In this document: in pieces, positions 45,227-53,841 of the stretch | How the letters are laid out: every line of letters starts with the position of its first letter | Position numbering within the stretch: the stretch's first letter is position 1 | Source: Candidatus Electrothrix communis | GTDB taxonomy: Bacteria > Desulfobacterota > Desulfobulbia > Desulfobulbales > Desulfobulbaceae | Assembly: GCA_030644725.1 (NCBI GenBank) | Contig: CP130629.1 | Coordinates: 3,053,501-3,117,500, forward strand | Length of the DNA stretch: 64,000 nt | Direction: 5' to 3' | The notes under the pieces: generated by a model | What the model was told of the DNA's origin: nothing | What the model saw: only the letters and a program-made list of their open reading frames with translations | Database searches by the model: none | Translations under genes and position numbers: made by a program

Positions 45227-45876
45227 ATCAACTGAACAAACTCAAGCAATGTTGTTGGCATATTATTTTGCTGTGTATCTTTATATCCACAATGTCCGGG
45301 TGCGGCATGCTGTTGGATGACGGGCGCATGGCAGCCTGGGAAAATGTGCGGATCAAAGAAGAGGAAACCAAACAGAAAATGCTTGAGCTGCGGGAAAAGG
45401 AGCTGGCTGGTGCATTCAATGCCGGTGATGATGTACCCATGCTCACGGTCACTACACTGGATAGTAACGGACAACCCGTTGAGGTGTCCATGAACCTTCT
45501 GCCTGTGATTAAAACTCTTATTTCAGCAGTATCAAGAGATAAAACATATGGTGTGGAGTTGAGCGAAGCCAAACAGCCGACAGGACAGGCTGGAGAGTCC
45601 TTGCTGGCCACAACGAGTCTTGTCAAAGCGGTGGGGAGCTCACCTGCTGCTCTTGTCTTGTTGACCGGCGAAGTTATGGCCAAGGGGATTGACGCAGCAG
45701 GCGAGAGAATGAGAGCCGATCAAATCAATATTGACTCTAATAACTCAGCACCGAAAACCAACACGCAAACAACTAATAACACTACAAACACTACAGAAAC
45801 AACCAGTGATCCCGATGCTACCAGCTCCGATACTGACACCAGCAGCACGAGTGATGCCACTGATTCCAGCACATGA
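45223..45876 (+). CDS. Putative lipoprotein of the eCIS locus
   Basis: 217 residues. The N-terminal signal ends in a lipobox MSGCGM, so Cys27 is probably acylated. A charged helix (KEEETKQKMLELREKELAG) follows, then a small domain and a Thr/Asn/Ser/Asp-rich disordered tail of about 50 residues. It overlaps the TPR gene by four bases. Likely an envelope accessory with the two genes before it; function unknown. Confidence 0.72.
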   Translation: MNQLNKLKQCCWHIILLCIFISTMSGCGMLLDDGRMAAWENVRIKEEETKQKMLELREKELAGAFNAGDDVPMLTVTTLDSNGQPVEVSMNLLPVIKTLISAVSRDKTYGVELSEAKQPTGQAGESLLATTSLVKAVGSSPAALVLLTGEVMAKGIDAAGERMRADQINIDSNNSAPKTNTQTTNNTTNTTETTSDPDATSSDTDTSSTSDATDSST

Positions 45877-45977
45877 AGCAATTCATGTAAACCGTCAACC
45901 GTTAGACTCATCGCCCTTATTTCCCCTGTTACACTGTATGGCTTTTGAGAATAAGCTAACCTCAATCATCAATAGAA

Positions 45978-46556
45978 ATGATAGACACCTCTATTACAGT
46001 CATTGCTGATCGTTTGAATCAATATCTGAAAAATGCATTCGAGCTGACCGAAGACGTCGTTGTTGTCTCCAATATTTTAGAGCAGGATGGCTCCCTTGCT
46101 CCTCATGTAGACAATAAGGTTGTCGTCTTCCTCGTAAACATTGAAAAAGACAGCTCTGTCGGAAACCGATCTGAACAAAGATATGCCGGGGCTATCCGTA
46201 ACCCCTCAGGTTATCCGCCACTTCGTCTTAATCTTTACCTCATGTTCGCTGCCAGCTTTGGCGGAAAAAACTACCCGGAGTCTCTAAAGTTTATATCCAA
46301 CACAATCTCATTTTTTCAACGGAGCCCGGTCTTTGATCATCAAACCACCCCTGAGCTGGACAGGAGAGTTGATAAATTGGTCCTGGATATGGAAAACATT
46401 TCCTTCAGAGACTTGAGTAGTTTATGGGGGGTCTTGAGCGGCAAATATCTTCCTTCAGTCCTGTACAAGGTACGGATGCTGACCTTTGATTCCAGTGATA
46501 TCATAGGGGCAATACCTTCTCTCCGTGATACAGACAGTTCTGTTCAGAGAAAATAA
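45978..46556 (+). CDS. Pvc16/Afp16-like protein (DUF4255)
   Basis: 192-residue homologue of the DUF4255 family, the tail-terminator or sheath-cap protein of eCIS. The family pattern is visible in LNQYLKNAFELTEDVVVVSN, the Pro-rich PSGYPPLRLNLYLMFAASF with NYPESLKFISN-TISFFQRSPVF, and SSLWGVLSGKYLPSVLYKVRML. It caps the distal end of the sheath and tube. It heads the structural part of the locus. Confidence 0.85.
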   Translation: MIDTSITVIADRLNQYLKNAFELTEDVVVVSNILEQDGSLAPHVDNKVVVFLVNIEKDSSVGNRSEQRYAGAIRNPSGYPPLRLNLYLMFAASFGGKNYPESLKFISNTISFFQRSPVFDHQTTPELDRRVDKLVLDMENISFRDLSSLWGVLSGKYLPSVLYKVRMLTFDSSDIIGAIPSLRDTDSSVQRK

Positions 46557-46559
46557 CTT

Positions 46560-47393
46560 ATGTCGTGGAGAATTCTGTTCGGTACGACTGTACAACATAG
46601 TTTTTTTTCCACAACATCGGGACCGATGCTGGACTTTGTCCCTGTTTTGGAAACGCAGGCTGTCATGAGAAGTGCTGACATGATACATCGGGCCGATAAT
46701 AACCGTGTCATTTTCTGTTATGACGATGCGAAAGAAGAAATCCTGAGATGCTGCATTCCAAAGAATACTGGCAGACTTGATTTTATCTTTCATGTCTACA
46801 CGACCGATCCCCGCTACGAATTGTACACAGAGAGTGGGCTTTCCTTCGGCACAATTCCCTGTTATAGCAGCCTTGAGAAGCCTGTTGCTCGAGAACATGG
46901 CTTACAGCTGGAAAGAATCAACGAAAACGCAGCACAACAAATGACGGAGCGTGCAGCAACAGGTGGAAACGGGAAATATCCGGTGAAACGCCCCGTTTTT
47001 ATCCTGAATATCAGCCTGATAGAACAAGATTTCCAGGAACAGAAAGAATATCTCATCTGCTGTGCAGCGCGAAAAACCTACTGGAAATATTATCTTCTCG
47101 GTGAACTTGCCGAGCAGGAAAGCGAAATCATCGATCTTCGGGGAGATATACAGTTCCGACGTTCTTCTGGTCGTCAGACTCCTTTTCCGAACAAAGAGGC
47201 TGCGGTTTTTTATTCCTCAGAAGCGATTCCTCTGGAGGAACGATCGAACAGACAATTCCAGCTACGCAGGCAAGGAAGCAACGGCAACAAGGTGCTGATC
47301 AAACGCTTGCCCAACGCCTCTGTAGAAAATCTGTCCAAAGAAAACATCAAGGGCAAAGAAGTAGATGTATCAGAAATATATATTAATTATTAA
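46560..47393 (+). CDS. Hypothetical eCIS-locus protein
   Basis: 277 residues without recognised domain, starting three bases after the cap gene. It is mostly beta-like with SWRILFGTTVQHSFF, PKNTGRLDFIFHVYTTDPRY, and FILNISLIEQDFQEQKEYLICCAARKTYWKYYLLG. Genes of this place and size occur between cap and sheath genes in several eCIS loci; a structural or assembly role is inferred from position only. Confidence 0.6.
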   Translation: MSWRILFGTTVQHSFFSTTSGPMLDFVPVLETQAVMRSADMIHRADNNRVIFCYDDAKEEILRCCIPKNTGRLDFIFHVYTTDPRYELYTESGLSFGTIPCYSSLEKPVAREHGLQLERINENAAQQMTERAATGGNGKYPVKRPVFILNISLIEQDFQEQKEYLICCAARKTYWKYYLLGELAEQESEIIDLRGDIQFRRSSGRQTPFPNKEAAVFYSSEAIPLEERSNRQFQLRRQGSNGNKVLIKRLPNASVENLSKENIKGKEVDVSEIYINY

Positions 47394-47411
47394 CATCAAC
47401 AGGAGGAGAAT

Positions 47412-49124
47412 ATGGGCACGATGAAAACCCCAGGGGTTTATATTGTAGAAAAAAACGCCTTTCCTAACTCAGTCGTCGAGGTTGCGACTGCGATACCGGC
47501 CTTTATCGGCTACACAGAACTTGCTGATAACAAAGGGAAACCCCTGTTAAATCAGGCATGGCGAATTACCTCAATGGCTGAGTTTGTCAGCTATTACGGC
47601 GGGCCACCGCTGCCTATATTCTCCCTTTCAGAACCAGGGGCTTCCTCGGCCTCCTCTCCAGCTCAATCAGATACTAAGAAGGATAAGGCCTCTTCTGACA
47701 AGGCAGACACCTCGGGGAGCGCAGCATCTTCGTCAAGCTCAGCCGGTTCTGGTAAGGAAGTTCCCAGCAACTTTTCCATGAACATCAACAGAAAAACGAG
47801 AAATTTTTCCTTCTCACAGATTTCTGGCCCAGACGGGGGGAAGTACCTGCTGTACCGTTCCATGCAGTTATTTTTCCAGAACGGTGGAAGCACTTGTTAC
47901 ATCGTATCAGTAGGAGATTACACCCAGGATGTGGAGGCGGATAAGTTACGGGCTGGCATTCAGGAACTGCTCAAGGAACAGGAGCCCACCATAGTGGTGA
48001 CTCCAGATGCAGTTCTCTTGGATCAGAAGAACTGTATTTCCGTCCAACAGGCCGCGCTTGCCCTGTGCGGCGGCAAGATGCGAAATCGAATCACCATCCT
48101 GGATATCTATGACGGTTGGAAGGCCCGGCAGCACCCGGATGGCGACTGTATAGATCAGTTCCGGAATGCCCTTGGGATCAACTTTCTTGATTTTGCCACA
48201 GCCTATTATCCCTGGCTCAACACCACTATTGTCCAGGATAATGAGCTCAGCTACCGTAATTTCAGAGATAAAAAAGAGCTGATGCGGCTGATCAGAGAGG
48301 AAATCGGCCTGCCCGAAAAATCCTCGGATGATGCCTCCATCAAAGAACAACAACTCAACCATGCCGTTGACTCCATCAGCTATACCGAGGAAGAATGGCA
48401 AAAACAGATTGCCGAAGAAACTGGCAAAGAGGCCTCTGATATTATAGAAGACGAGGTGGAACAGCACAGGAACCTGCTGAATAAGAGCCTGATCGCCATG
48501 AGCCCGGCCTTTAACAGCCTCCTGACGGAGATGAAGAGTCAACTGAATCTTCTCCCCCCTGCTGCGGCTATGGCTGGCATTTACACTATGGTCGATAATA
48601 CCCGAGGGGTGTGGAAGGCACCGGCCAATGTCAGCCTCAATGCCGTGGCCTCGCCTACCGTCAATATCACTCACGATGATCAGGAAGATCTCAACGTCAC
48701 CACCCAGGGAAAATCCATCAATGCTATCCGACCTTTTATCGGCGAAGGGACCTTAGTCTGGGGAGCCCGAACCTTAGATGGAAATAGCCTGGATTGGCGC
48801 TATATTCAGGTACGACGAACCATGATTATGCTTGAAGAGTCCATTCGACTTGCTGCCAAGGCCTATGTGTTTGAGAACAACACCGCCAACACTTGGGTAA
48901 CCATAAAAAGCATGATTGACAACTTTCTCAACGGTATCTGGAAGCGAGGCGGGCTGGCTGGCTCCGTTCCTGCGGATGCCTTCAGCGTCCATGTCGGCTT
49001 GGGCGACACCATGACTCCGGAAGATATCCTAGAGGGGATTATGCGGATCACCGTGCTGGTTGCCCTGATAAGACCGGCTGAATTTATTGAAATCACCTTC
49101 CAGCAGCAGATGCAGAAGTCCTGA
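47412..49124 (+). CDS. Contractile sheath protein
   Basis: 570-residue sheath subunit. The N terminus MKTPGVYIVEKNAFPNSVVEVATAIPAFIGYTE is the hallmark of Afp/PVC and phage sheath proteins. The C terminus (DNTRGVWKAPANVSLNAVASPTVNI, NAIRPFIGEGTLVWGARTLDG, RYIQVRRTMIMLEESI) is equally typical. A Ser/Ala/Lys low-complexity loop lies at about residues 75-120 and is unusual for the family. It forms the outer cylinder whose contraction drives the inner tube. AGGAGGAG precedes the start. Confidence 0.95.
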   Translation: MGTMKTPGVYIVEKNAFPNSVVEVATAIPAFIGYTELADNKGKPLLNQAWRITSMAEFVSYYGGPPLPIFSLSEPGASSASSPAQSDTKKDKASSDKADTSGSAASSSSSAGSGKEVPSNFSMNINRKTRNFSFSQISGPDGGKYLLYRSMQLFFQNGGSTCYIVSVGDYTQDVEADKLRAGIQELLKEQEPTIVVTPDAVLLDQKNCISVQQAALALCGGKMRNRITILDIYDGWKARQHPDGDCIDQFRNALGINFLDFATAYYPWLNTTIVQDNELSYRNFRDKKELMRLIREEIGLPEKSSDDASIKEQQLNHAVDSISYTEEEWQKQIAEETGKEASDIIEDEVEQHRNLLNKSLIAMSPAFNSLLTEMKSQLNLLPPAAAMAGIYTMVDNTRGVWKAPANVSLNAVASPTVNITHDDQEDLNVTTQGKSINAIRPFIGEGTLVWGARTLDGNSLDWRYIQVRRTMIMLEESIRLAAKAYVFENNTANTWVTIKSMIDNFLNGIWKRGGLAGSVPADAFSVHVGLGDTMTPEDILEGIMRITVLVALIRPAEFIEITFQQQMQKS

Positions 49125-49225
49125 TCCAACAGTATCGCTCTAAGAGCGACGGGAAAGGGTTTTTCATGACGGTTCGGCAGAGAAAAAACGCCAAAAAATA
49201 AAAAATTACGCAGAAGGAGAAAGGT

Positions 49226-49687
49226 ATGGCAGGAGAAGAACAAGCTACGGATGCCAAAGCTGAATGGCCGTTGCCAAAGTTTCACTTTAGTGTCAAGTGG
49301 GGCGATCAGGAAATGTCCTTTCAGGAGGTTTCCGGTCTTGATGTTGAGGCCCAGCCCATTGAATATCGGGCCGGAGACAGCCCGGTTTTTTCGACTATAA
49401 ATATGCCGGGACTTAAGAAGTATGGCAATGTAACCATGAAAAAGGGGATATTTAAGTCCGACAATAAGTTTTGGGATTGGTTTGATAAAATCAAGATGAA
49501 CACTATTGAAAGGATTGCTGTGACCATCAGTCTGCTTGATGAAGCAAACAGCCCCACAATGGTTTGGACTTTGGCCAATGCCTGGCCCGCCAAGATCTCC
49601 GGCACAGATCTGAAATCCGACGGAAATGAGGTAGCGGTTGAAAGCATTGAAATCTCCCATGAGGGGATAACCATAGCAAATGGATAA
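49226..49687 (+). CDS. Inner tube protein (gp19/Afp1-like)
   Basis: 153-residue tube subunit. FHFSVKWGDQEMSFQEVSGLDVE, PGLKKYGNVTMKKGIF and the end VESIEISHEGI are the gp19-like tail-tube family pattern. Hexamers stack to make the inner tube. AGAAGGAGAAAGGT precedes the ATG. Confidence 0.94.
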   Translation: MAGEEQATDAKAEWPLPKFHFSVKWGDQEMSFQEVSGLDVEAQPIEYRAGDSPVFSTINMPGLKKYGNVTMKKGIFKSDNKFWDWFDKIKMNTIERIAVTISLLDEANSPTMVWTLANAWPAKISGTDLKSDGNEVAVESIEISHEGITIANG

Positions 49688-49757
49688 TGAGGGGTACCTC
49701 AATAACCGGGCCGGACTGCAACTGGAGTTCGGCCTGTCCGTAAATTGAGAAAAAACA

Positions 49758-50228
49758 ATGACTGATAAGAACAGCCAATATCCTCCGGTTGCCTTTTATT
49801 TTTCCGTCTATATCAACGGAATCAGAAGAGATGCCGGTGACAACTCCTTTCAGGAGGTCTCCGGTCTCAATGTTGAGTTGGAAACCGAAGATGTGGCCGA
49901 AGGGGGGGAAAACAGATTTGTTCATAATCTGCCCAAACAAATCAAACATCCTAAACTCGTTTTGAAGCGGGGGATTGCGGAAAAAAAATCGCCCTTGGTG
50001 GCTTGGTGCATGGAGGTACTGGAGTCGGATTTCGCCACCTCTTTTTCTCCAAAAGATATCCGTGTATACCTGCTCGGCAGAAACGGCGGGAAAGATGCTC
50101 TGCGTGGTTGGTCTATGGATAATGCCTTTCCAGTGAACTGGGAAATAGAACCCTTCAACTCGACCAAAAACGAAGTCGCAATTGAGAAGATAGAGCTCAG
50201 CTATAATACATTAAAGAGAACCGTGTAG
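49758..50228 (+). CDS. Second tube protein (Afp5-like tube initiator)
   Basis: 156-residue paralogue of the tube subunit: FYFSVYINGIRRD, SFQEVSGLNVELETE, PKQIKHPKLVLKRGIAEKKS and IEKIELSYNTL. In known eCIS this second copy makes the layer between tube and hub. It diverges clearly from the first tube gene, with different loop charge, as expected of that role. Confidence 0.9.
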   Translation: MTDKNSQYPPVAFYFSVYINGIRRDAGDNSFQEVSGLNVELETEDVAEGGENRFVHNLPKQIKHPKLVLKRGIAEKKSPLVAWCMEVLESDFATSFSPKDIRVYLLGRNGGKDALRGWSMDNAFPVNWEIEPFNSTKNEVAIEKIELSYNTLKRTV

Positions 50229-50232
50229 ATAC

Positions 50233-50403
50233 ATGGCAATAGAAATAAAAAAGCTCATCATTAAAACGGTGATTGAGCAAAAAAATGCAGATCCAGCTCA
50301 ACATATATCGCAGCACCAGGATATTGAGCATCTAAAGGCACAGCTTATGAGTCAATGCCGTCAGATGATCCAGGATACGTTACGGCGTGAAAAGGAGAGA
50401 TGA
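50233..50403 (+). CDS. DUF5908-family small eCIS protein
   Basis: 56-residue frame MAIEIKKLIIKTVIEQKNAD ending TLRREKER, between the second tube gene and the LysM gene. The start motif (M-IEI-ELVIK) and place match DUF5908 proteins of eCIS loci. Its stop overlaps the next start (ATGA). Role not established; probably assembly of hub or tube. Confidence 0.75.
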   Translation: MAIEIKKLIIKTVIEQKNADPAQHISQHQDIEHLKAQLMSQCRQMIQDTLRREKER

Positions 50404-51071
50404 CGTTGGGAAAATTAGAAAAAATGACCATTACCCCTTGTTCCGTGGACGACAGCGGAGATATCAAGGCCAGTGGTAGCGGTATTGAAGTTATGCTCAA
50501 CCCCTCTTCCTTTAGCCATAATCTTGCAATATCCTATAGTAAAGAAGAAGCACAGGGGGCCAACGGAAAAGATCTCAAGTTCAAAAATATTGAGCCGGAC
50601 GCAGTGAGTTTTGAGCTGGTACTCGACGGTACCGGGGTTGTACCGGGTTCTTCTCAATCGGTCAAAGACTTGGTGGATGCCCTGAAAAAAACGACCTATG
50701 AATATGCAGGCAAGGAACATCAGCCCAGACCAGTGCGACTGAGTTGGGGAAATTTTCTCTTTTACTGCAGGCTGAAGTCGTTAGATATGGAATACACCCT
50801 GTTCAAACCCAGTGGTGATCCGTTACGAGCTAAGGCGAAGCTCTCTCTCAGTAAATACATGAGTAAGGAAGAACAGGCCTTACGGAAGAATAATTCTTCT
50901 CCTGACCTTACCCATACCATTGAAGTCAAAGCCGGAGATACCCTGCCGCTTCTCTGTAACAAGGTATATAAGGATCCATCATATTACCCTGAAATAGCCC
51001 GGATTAACGGATTAAACAGCCTGATAGGGCTTCAACCCGGTCAGCGGCTGAAATTTCCTCCGTTACAATGA
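50400..51071 (+). CDS. LysM hub/tube-binding protein (Afp7-like)
   Basis: 223 residues. An N-terminal eCIS tube-protein domain (LEKMTITPCS, EVMLNPSSFSHNLAISYSKEE, FELVLDGTGVVPGS) is followed by a C-terminal LysM motif (THTIEVKAGDTLPLLCNKVYKD to GLQPGQRLKFPP). This is the gp53-like part that joins spike, tube and baseplate. Order after DUF5908 agrees with known Afp loci. Confidence 0.9.
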   Translation: MTLGKLEKMTITPCSVDDSGDIKASGSGIEVMLNPSSFSHNLAISYSKEEAQGANGKDLKFKNIEPDAVSFELVLDGTGVVPGSSQSVKDLVDALKKTTYEYAGKEHQPRPVRLSWGNFLFYCRLKSLDMEYTLFKPSGDPLRAKAKLSLSKYMSKEEQALRKNNSSPDLTHTIEVKAGDTLPLLCNKVYKDPSYYPEIARINGLNSLIGLQPGQRLKFPPLQ

Positions 51072-51198
51072 ACAGAGGTCTGTAGAAGGCCAATGTCAGG
51101 TAGCCATGCAATACTGACAAGCAAAGAACGACTCTAAAATAGTCTTTGGCGAAAAATCCAATAACACCCAGATTAATCAGGAGAAAACACAAACAATC

Positions 51199-52569
51199 AT
51201 GACCGCTGCGCTCTCCCCCACTGCCCCCGCATCCAACGCCGCCACCCTAGAGCGAGAATGCGCCTGGTTTGAGCAGGTGCTGGACACCGCAATCAGCCTC
51301 TACTTCAAGCAGGAAGAGGAGCCTCAATTTCTGCGTATAACCGACATCTCTCCTCCGGATCTGACCAATGACCGTTCCCCCTATGCCCAGACGGTGCAGC
51401 AATACCGCCTTGGTTTTGCCGAACGGCTGGTGCTGATACTGGCCCTGCAGCCCCACCTCCGCCCGCATGTACTGGATATCTTTTTCACCAACAACAAAAA
51501 TTTTGATCGAGGCTTCACCGAGTTCGGCGGCATAAAAGGCAACACCCACAGCGGCTTTCTGCCCACTGCCGAGACCGCTGCCTTTCTTTTGGCCGGAAAC
51601 GATCTTGCCCGACGTTTTAAAGTACTGCCGATCTTTGATCGGGAACATCCCTTCTTTCGCCAAAATATCCTGAGGATAGAGCAGCTCAGCAGCCATGAGC
51701 CGTTTTTCAGCGGAGCCCTGGTGATCTCCGGGGAATACCTGAAGCGCTTCACGGTGGGCGGGGATCATAAACCAGATTACAGCATCCATTTCCCGGCTAA
51801 ACAGGTGGAGACCAAGCTCTCCTGGTCAGACCTGGTGCTGTCCCCAGAGGTGTTGGAAGAGGTGGACAATATCCGCCTCTGGCTGGAGCATCACACGACC
51901 ATTATGAACGACTGGGGCCTGGGCCGATCATTAAAACCCGGCTTCCGCAGCCTGTTTTACGGGCCTCCCGGTACGGGCAAGACCCTAACCGCCTCCCTGA
52001 TCGGTCAATCCGTGGGTGCCGATGTCTATCGCATCGACCTGTCTATGGTGGTGTCCAAATTCATCGGTGAGACAGAAAAAAATCTGGCCAATGTTTTTGA
52101 TCAGGCGGAAAACAAGAATTGGATCCTATTTTTTGACGAGGCTGATGCCCTATTCGGCAAACGGACCCAGACCTCCAGCTCCAATGACCGGCACGCCAAT
52201 CAGGAGATCTCCTACCTCCTCCAGCGGGTGGAAGATTTCCCCGGTACCGTGATCTTGGCCACCAACCTCAAGGCCAATATCGACGAGGCCTTTGCCCGCC
52301 GCTTTCAGTCGGTGATCTACTTTCCCGTACCGGAAGCGGACCTGCGCCTGCGCCTTTGGCAGGGCGTGCTGGGGGATACATGTCGTTTAGCAGAGGATGT
52401 GGATCTGCCGGAACTGGCCGAGAAATACGCCCTGGCTGGCGGGGCTATCCTCAATGTGGTGCGCTATGGCGCGATCCGGGCAGTACGAAACCAGGACGGG
52501 GTGATCACAGGCCGAGACCTGCGCAAGGGCATTGCGCGGGAGATGCAGAAGGAGGGCAAGACCTTGTAG
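51199..52569 (+). CDS. AAA+ ATPase of the eCIS (Afp15-like)
   Basis: 456 residues. Walker A GPPGTGKT at 255-262, Walker B ILFFDEAD at 309-316, sensor 1 LATN and arginine finger ARRFQ are present. The N-terminal 200 residues are the eCIS-specific extension. This ATPase is needed for particle assembly or for sheath handling. The gene precedes the island that splits the locus; in relatives it normally lies after the baseplate genes. Confidence 0.93.
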   Translation: MTAALSPTAPASNAATLERECAWFEQVLDTAISLYFKQEEEPQFLRITDISPPDLTNDRSPYAQTVQQYRLGFAERLVLILALQPHLRPHVLDIFFTNNKNFDRGFTEFGGIKGNTHSGFLPTAETAAFLLAGNDLARRFKVLPIFDREHPFFRQNILRIEQLSSHEPFFSGALVISGEYLKRFTVGGDHKPDYSIHFPAKQVETKLSWSDLVLSPEVLEEVDNIRLWLEHHTTIMNDWGLGRSLKPGFRSLFYGPPGTGKTLTASLIGQSVGADVYRIDLSMVVSKFIGETEKNLANVFDQAENKNWILFFDEADALFGKRTQTSSSNDRHANQEISYLLQRVEDFPGTVILATNLKANIDEAFARRFQSVIYFPVPEADLRLRLWQGVLGDTCRLAEDVDLPELAEKYALAGGAILNVVRYGAIRAVRNQDGVITGRDLRKGIAREMQKEGKTL

Positions 52570-52597
52570 GGTTGCTCAGGAAAAAGTACCTTACTTT

Positions 52598-52626
52598 TTG
52601 CGATTACGCACCGATTGCCCTATAAT
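52598..52626 (+). promoter_or_regulatory. Candidate sigma-70 promoter upstream of first Rpn gene
   Basis: TTGCGA and TATAAT separated by 17 bases. The -10 matches consensus in all six positions and the -35 in four. It would start transcription near 52633, giving a leader of about 160 bases. The CGATTGCCCTATAATG segment recurs at 53767 after the gene. Confidence 0.5.
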
Positions 52627-52790
52627 GAATTCGTTGAGTTAACTGCGTTTGATCTCTGGTAAGAGAGTCGATAAAAAATAAAGGGCAGGCACAGGGGCCT
52701 GCCCCTACAAAATGCAGGGTTAGCGGGACTGGCAGGATTAATCCTCGTGATTGCCCCTGGTCTCCTACTCCGCCCGAAAGAGATATAATC

Positions 52791-53708
52791 ATGGCCACCA
52801 AAGAACGCTACATCAACCTGTTCACCGATTATGGATTCAAAAAAATCTTCGGCGAAGAGCCGAACAAGAATCTGCTCCTGGATTTTCTCAATGAACTGCT
52901 CAAAGAGGAGCAGGGCGAAATTCAGGATCTGACCTACCTGAAGACAGAACAGCTCGGTGACACTGATATTGATCGCAAGGCAATCTTTGATCTCTACTGT
53001 GAAAATGAGCAGGGCGAGAAATTCATTGTAGAGTTGCAGAAAAGCAAGCAGAATTTTTTCAAGGATCGCGCTCTCTATTACTCCACGTTTCCCATCCGTG
53101 AACAGGCAGAACGAGGCGAATGGAATTTCAAACTCAAGGCGGTTTATACTGTGGCGATCCTGGACTTTGTCTTTGACGAGGACAAGGATCAACCGGAGAA
53201 ATACCGCTATGACGTCAAGCTGTCAGACATTGCAACAAAAAAGGTATTTTATGATAAATTAACCTTCATTTATCTGGAAATGCCCAAGTTCAGCAAAGGC
53301 TTGGATGAACTCACGACCCGGTTTGATAAATGGATGTACGTCATAAAGAACCTAAACCGGCTGGAACGGTTACCAGACACGCTACGGGAACAGGTTTTTG
53401 AGCAGCTTTTTGATACGGCTGAAATTGCCCGATTTACCCCAGACCAAGTACGCTCCTATGAAAAAAGCCTCAAGTATTATCGGGACATGAAAAATTCCCT
53501 GGATACGGCCTTTGATGAGGGGAAAGAAGAAGGGATAACAGAAGGACGGACAGAGGGGAAAAAAGAAGGAAGAACAGAAGAAAAAAGGCAGGTAGTCATC
53601 AACGGGCTGCAAAAAGGGCTTGATATAAAAATCATAGCTGATCTGACAGGATTGTCTGTGGAAGCCATTGAGAAAATCGCACAGGAACACTCTGAGGAAG
53701 AATCATAG
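52791..53708 (+). CDS. Rpn-family PD-(D/E)XK nuclease, paralogue 1
   Basis: 305-residue member of the recombination-promoting nuclease/PDDEXK_2 transposase group. FTDYGFKKIFGEEPNKNLLLDFLNELL is followed by AIFDLYCENEQGEKFIVELQ with catalytic Asp and E-x-Q, then KDRALYYSTFPI. The C-terminal tail is Glu/Gly/Lys repeats (EEGITEGRTEGKKEGRTE) and a short helix. The family degrades DNA and promotes RecA-independent recombination in E. coli. It begins the mobile island. Confidence 0.88.
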   Translation: MATKERYINLFTDYGFKKIFGEEPNKNLLLDFLNELLKEEQGEIQDLTYLKTEQLGDTDIDRKAIFDLYCENEQGEKFIVELQKSKQNFFKDRALYYSTFPIREQAERGEWNFKLKAVYTVAILDFVFDEDKDQPEKYRYDVKLSDIATKKVFYDKLTFIYLEMPKFSKGLDELTTRFDKWMYVIKNLNRLERLPDTLREQVFEQLFDTAEIARFTPDQVRSYEKSLKYYRDMKNSLDTAFDEGKEEGITEGRTEGKKEGRTEEKRQVVINGLQKGLDIKIIADLTGLSVEAIEKIAQEHSEEES

Positions 53709-53736
53709 GGGTTACCCGGTACACCAGATCTCGTGG

Positions 53737-53755
53737 GGGTGACCGGCGGTCACCC
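53737..53755. repeat. Perfect hairpin after Rpn paralogue 1
   Basis: GGGTGACC-GGC-GGTCACCC, an 8-bp stem with a 3-base loop and no T-run. It may be a REP-like element or a transcript end. Confidence 0.6.
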
Positions 53756-53841
53756 TGGTAAATGACGATTGGCCTATAATGCAACATGACACCTTGAAAA
53801 TAAAATTCTGACAGCACCCGAACCACAACACGTCATGGGAT

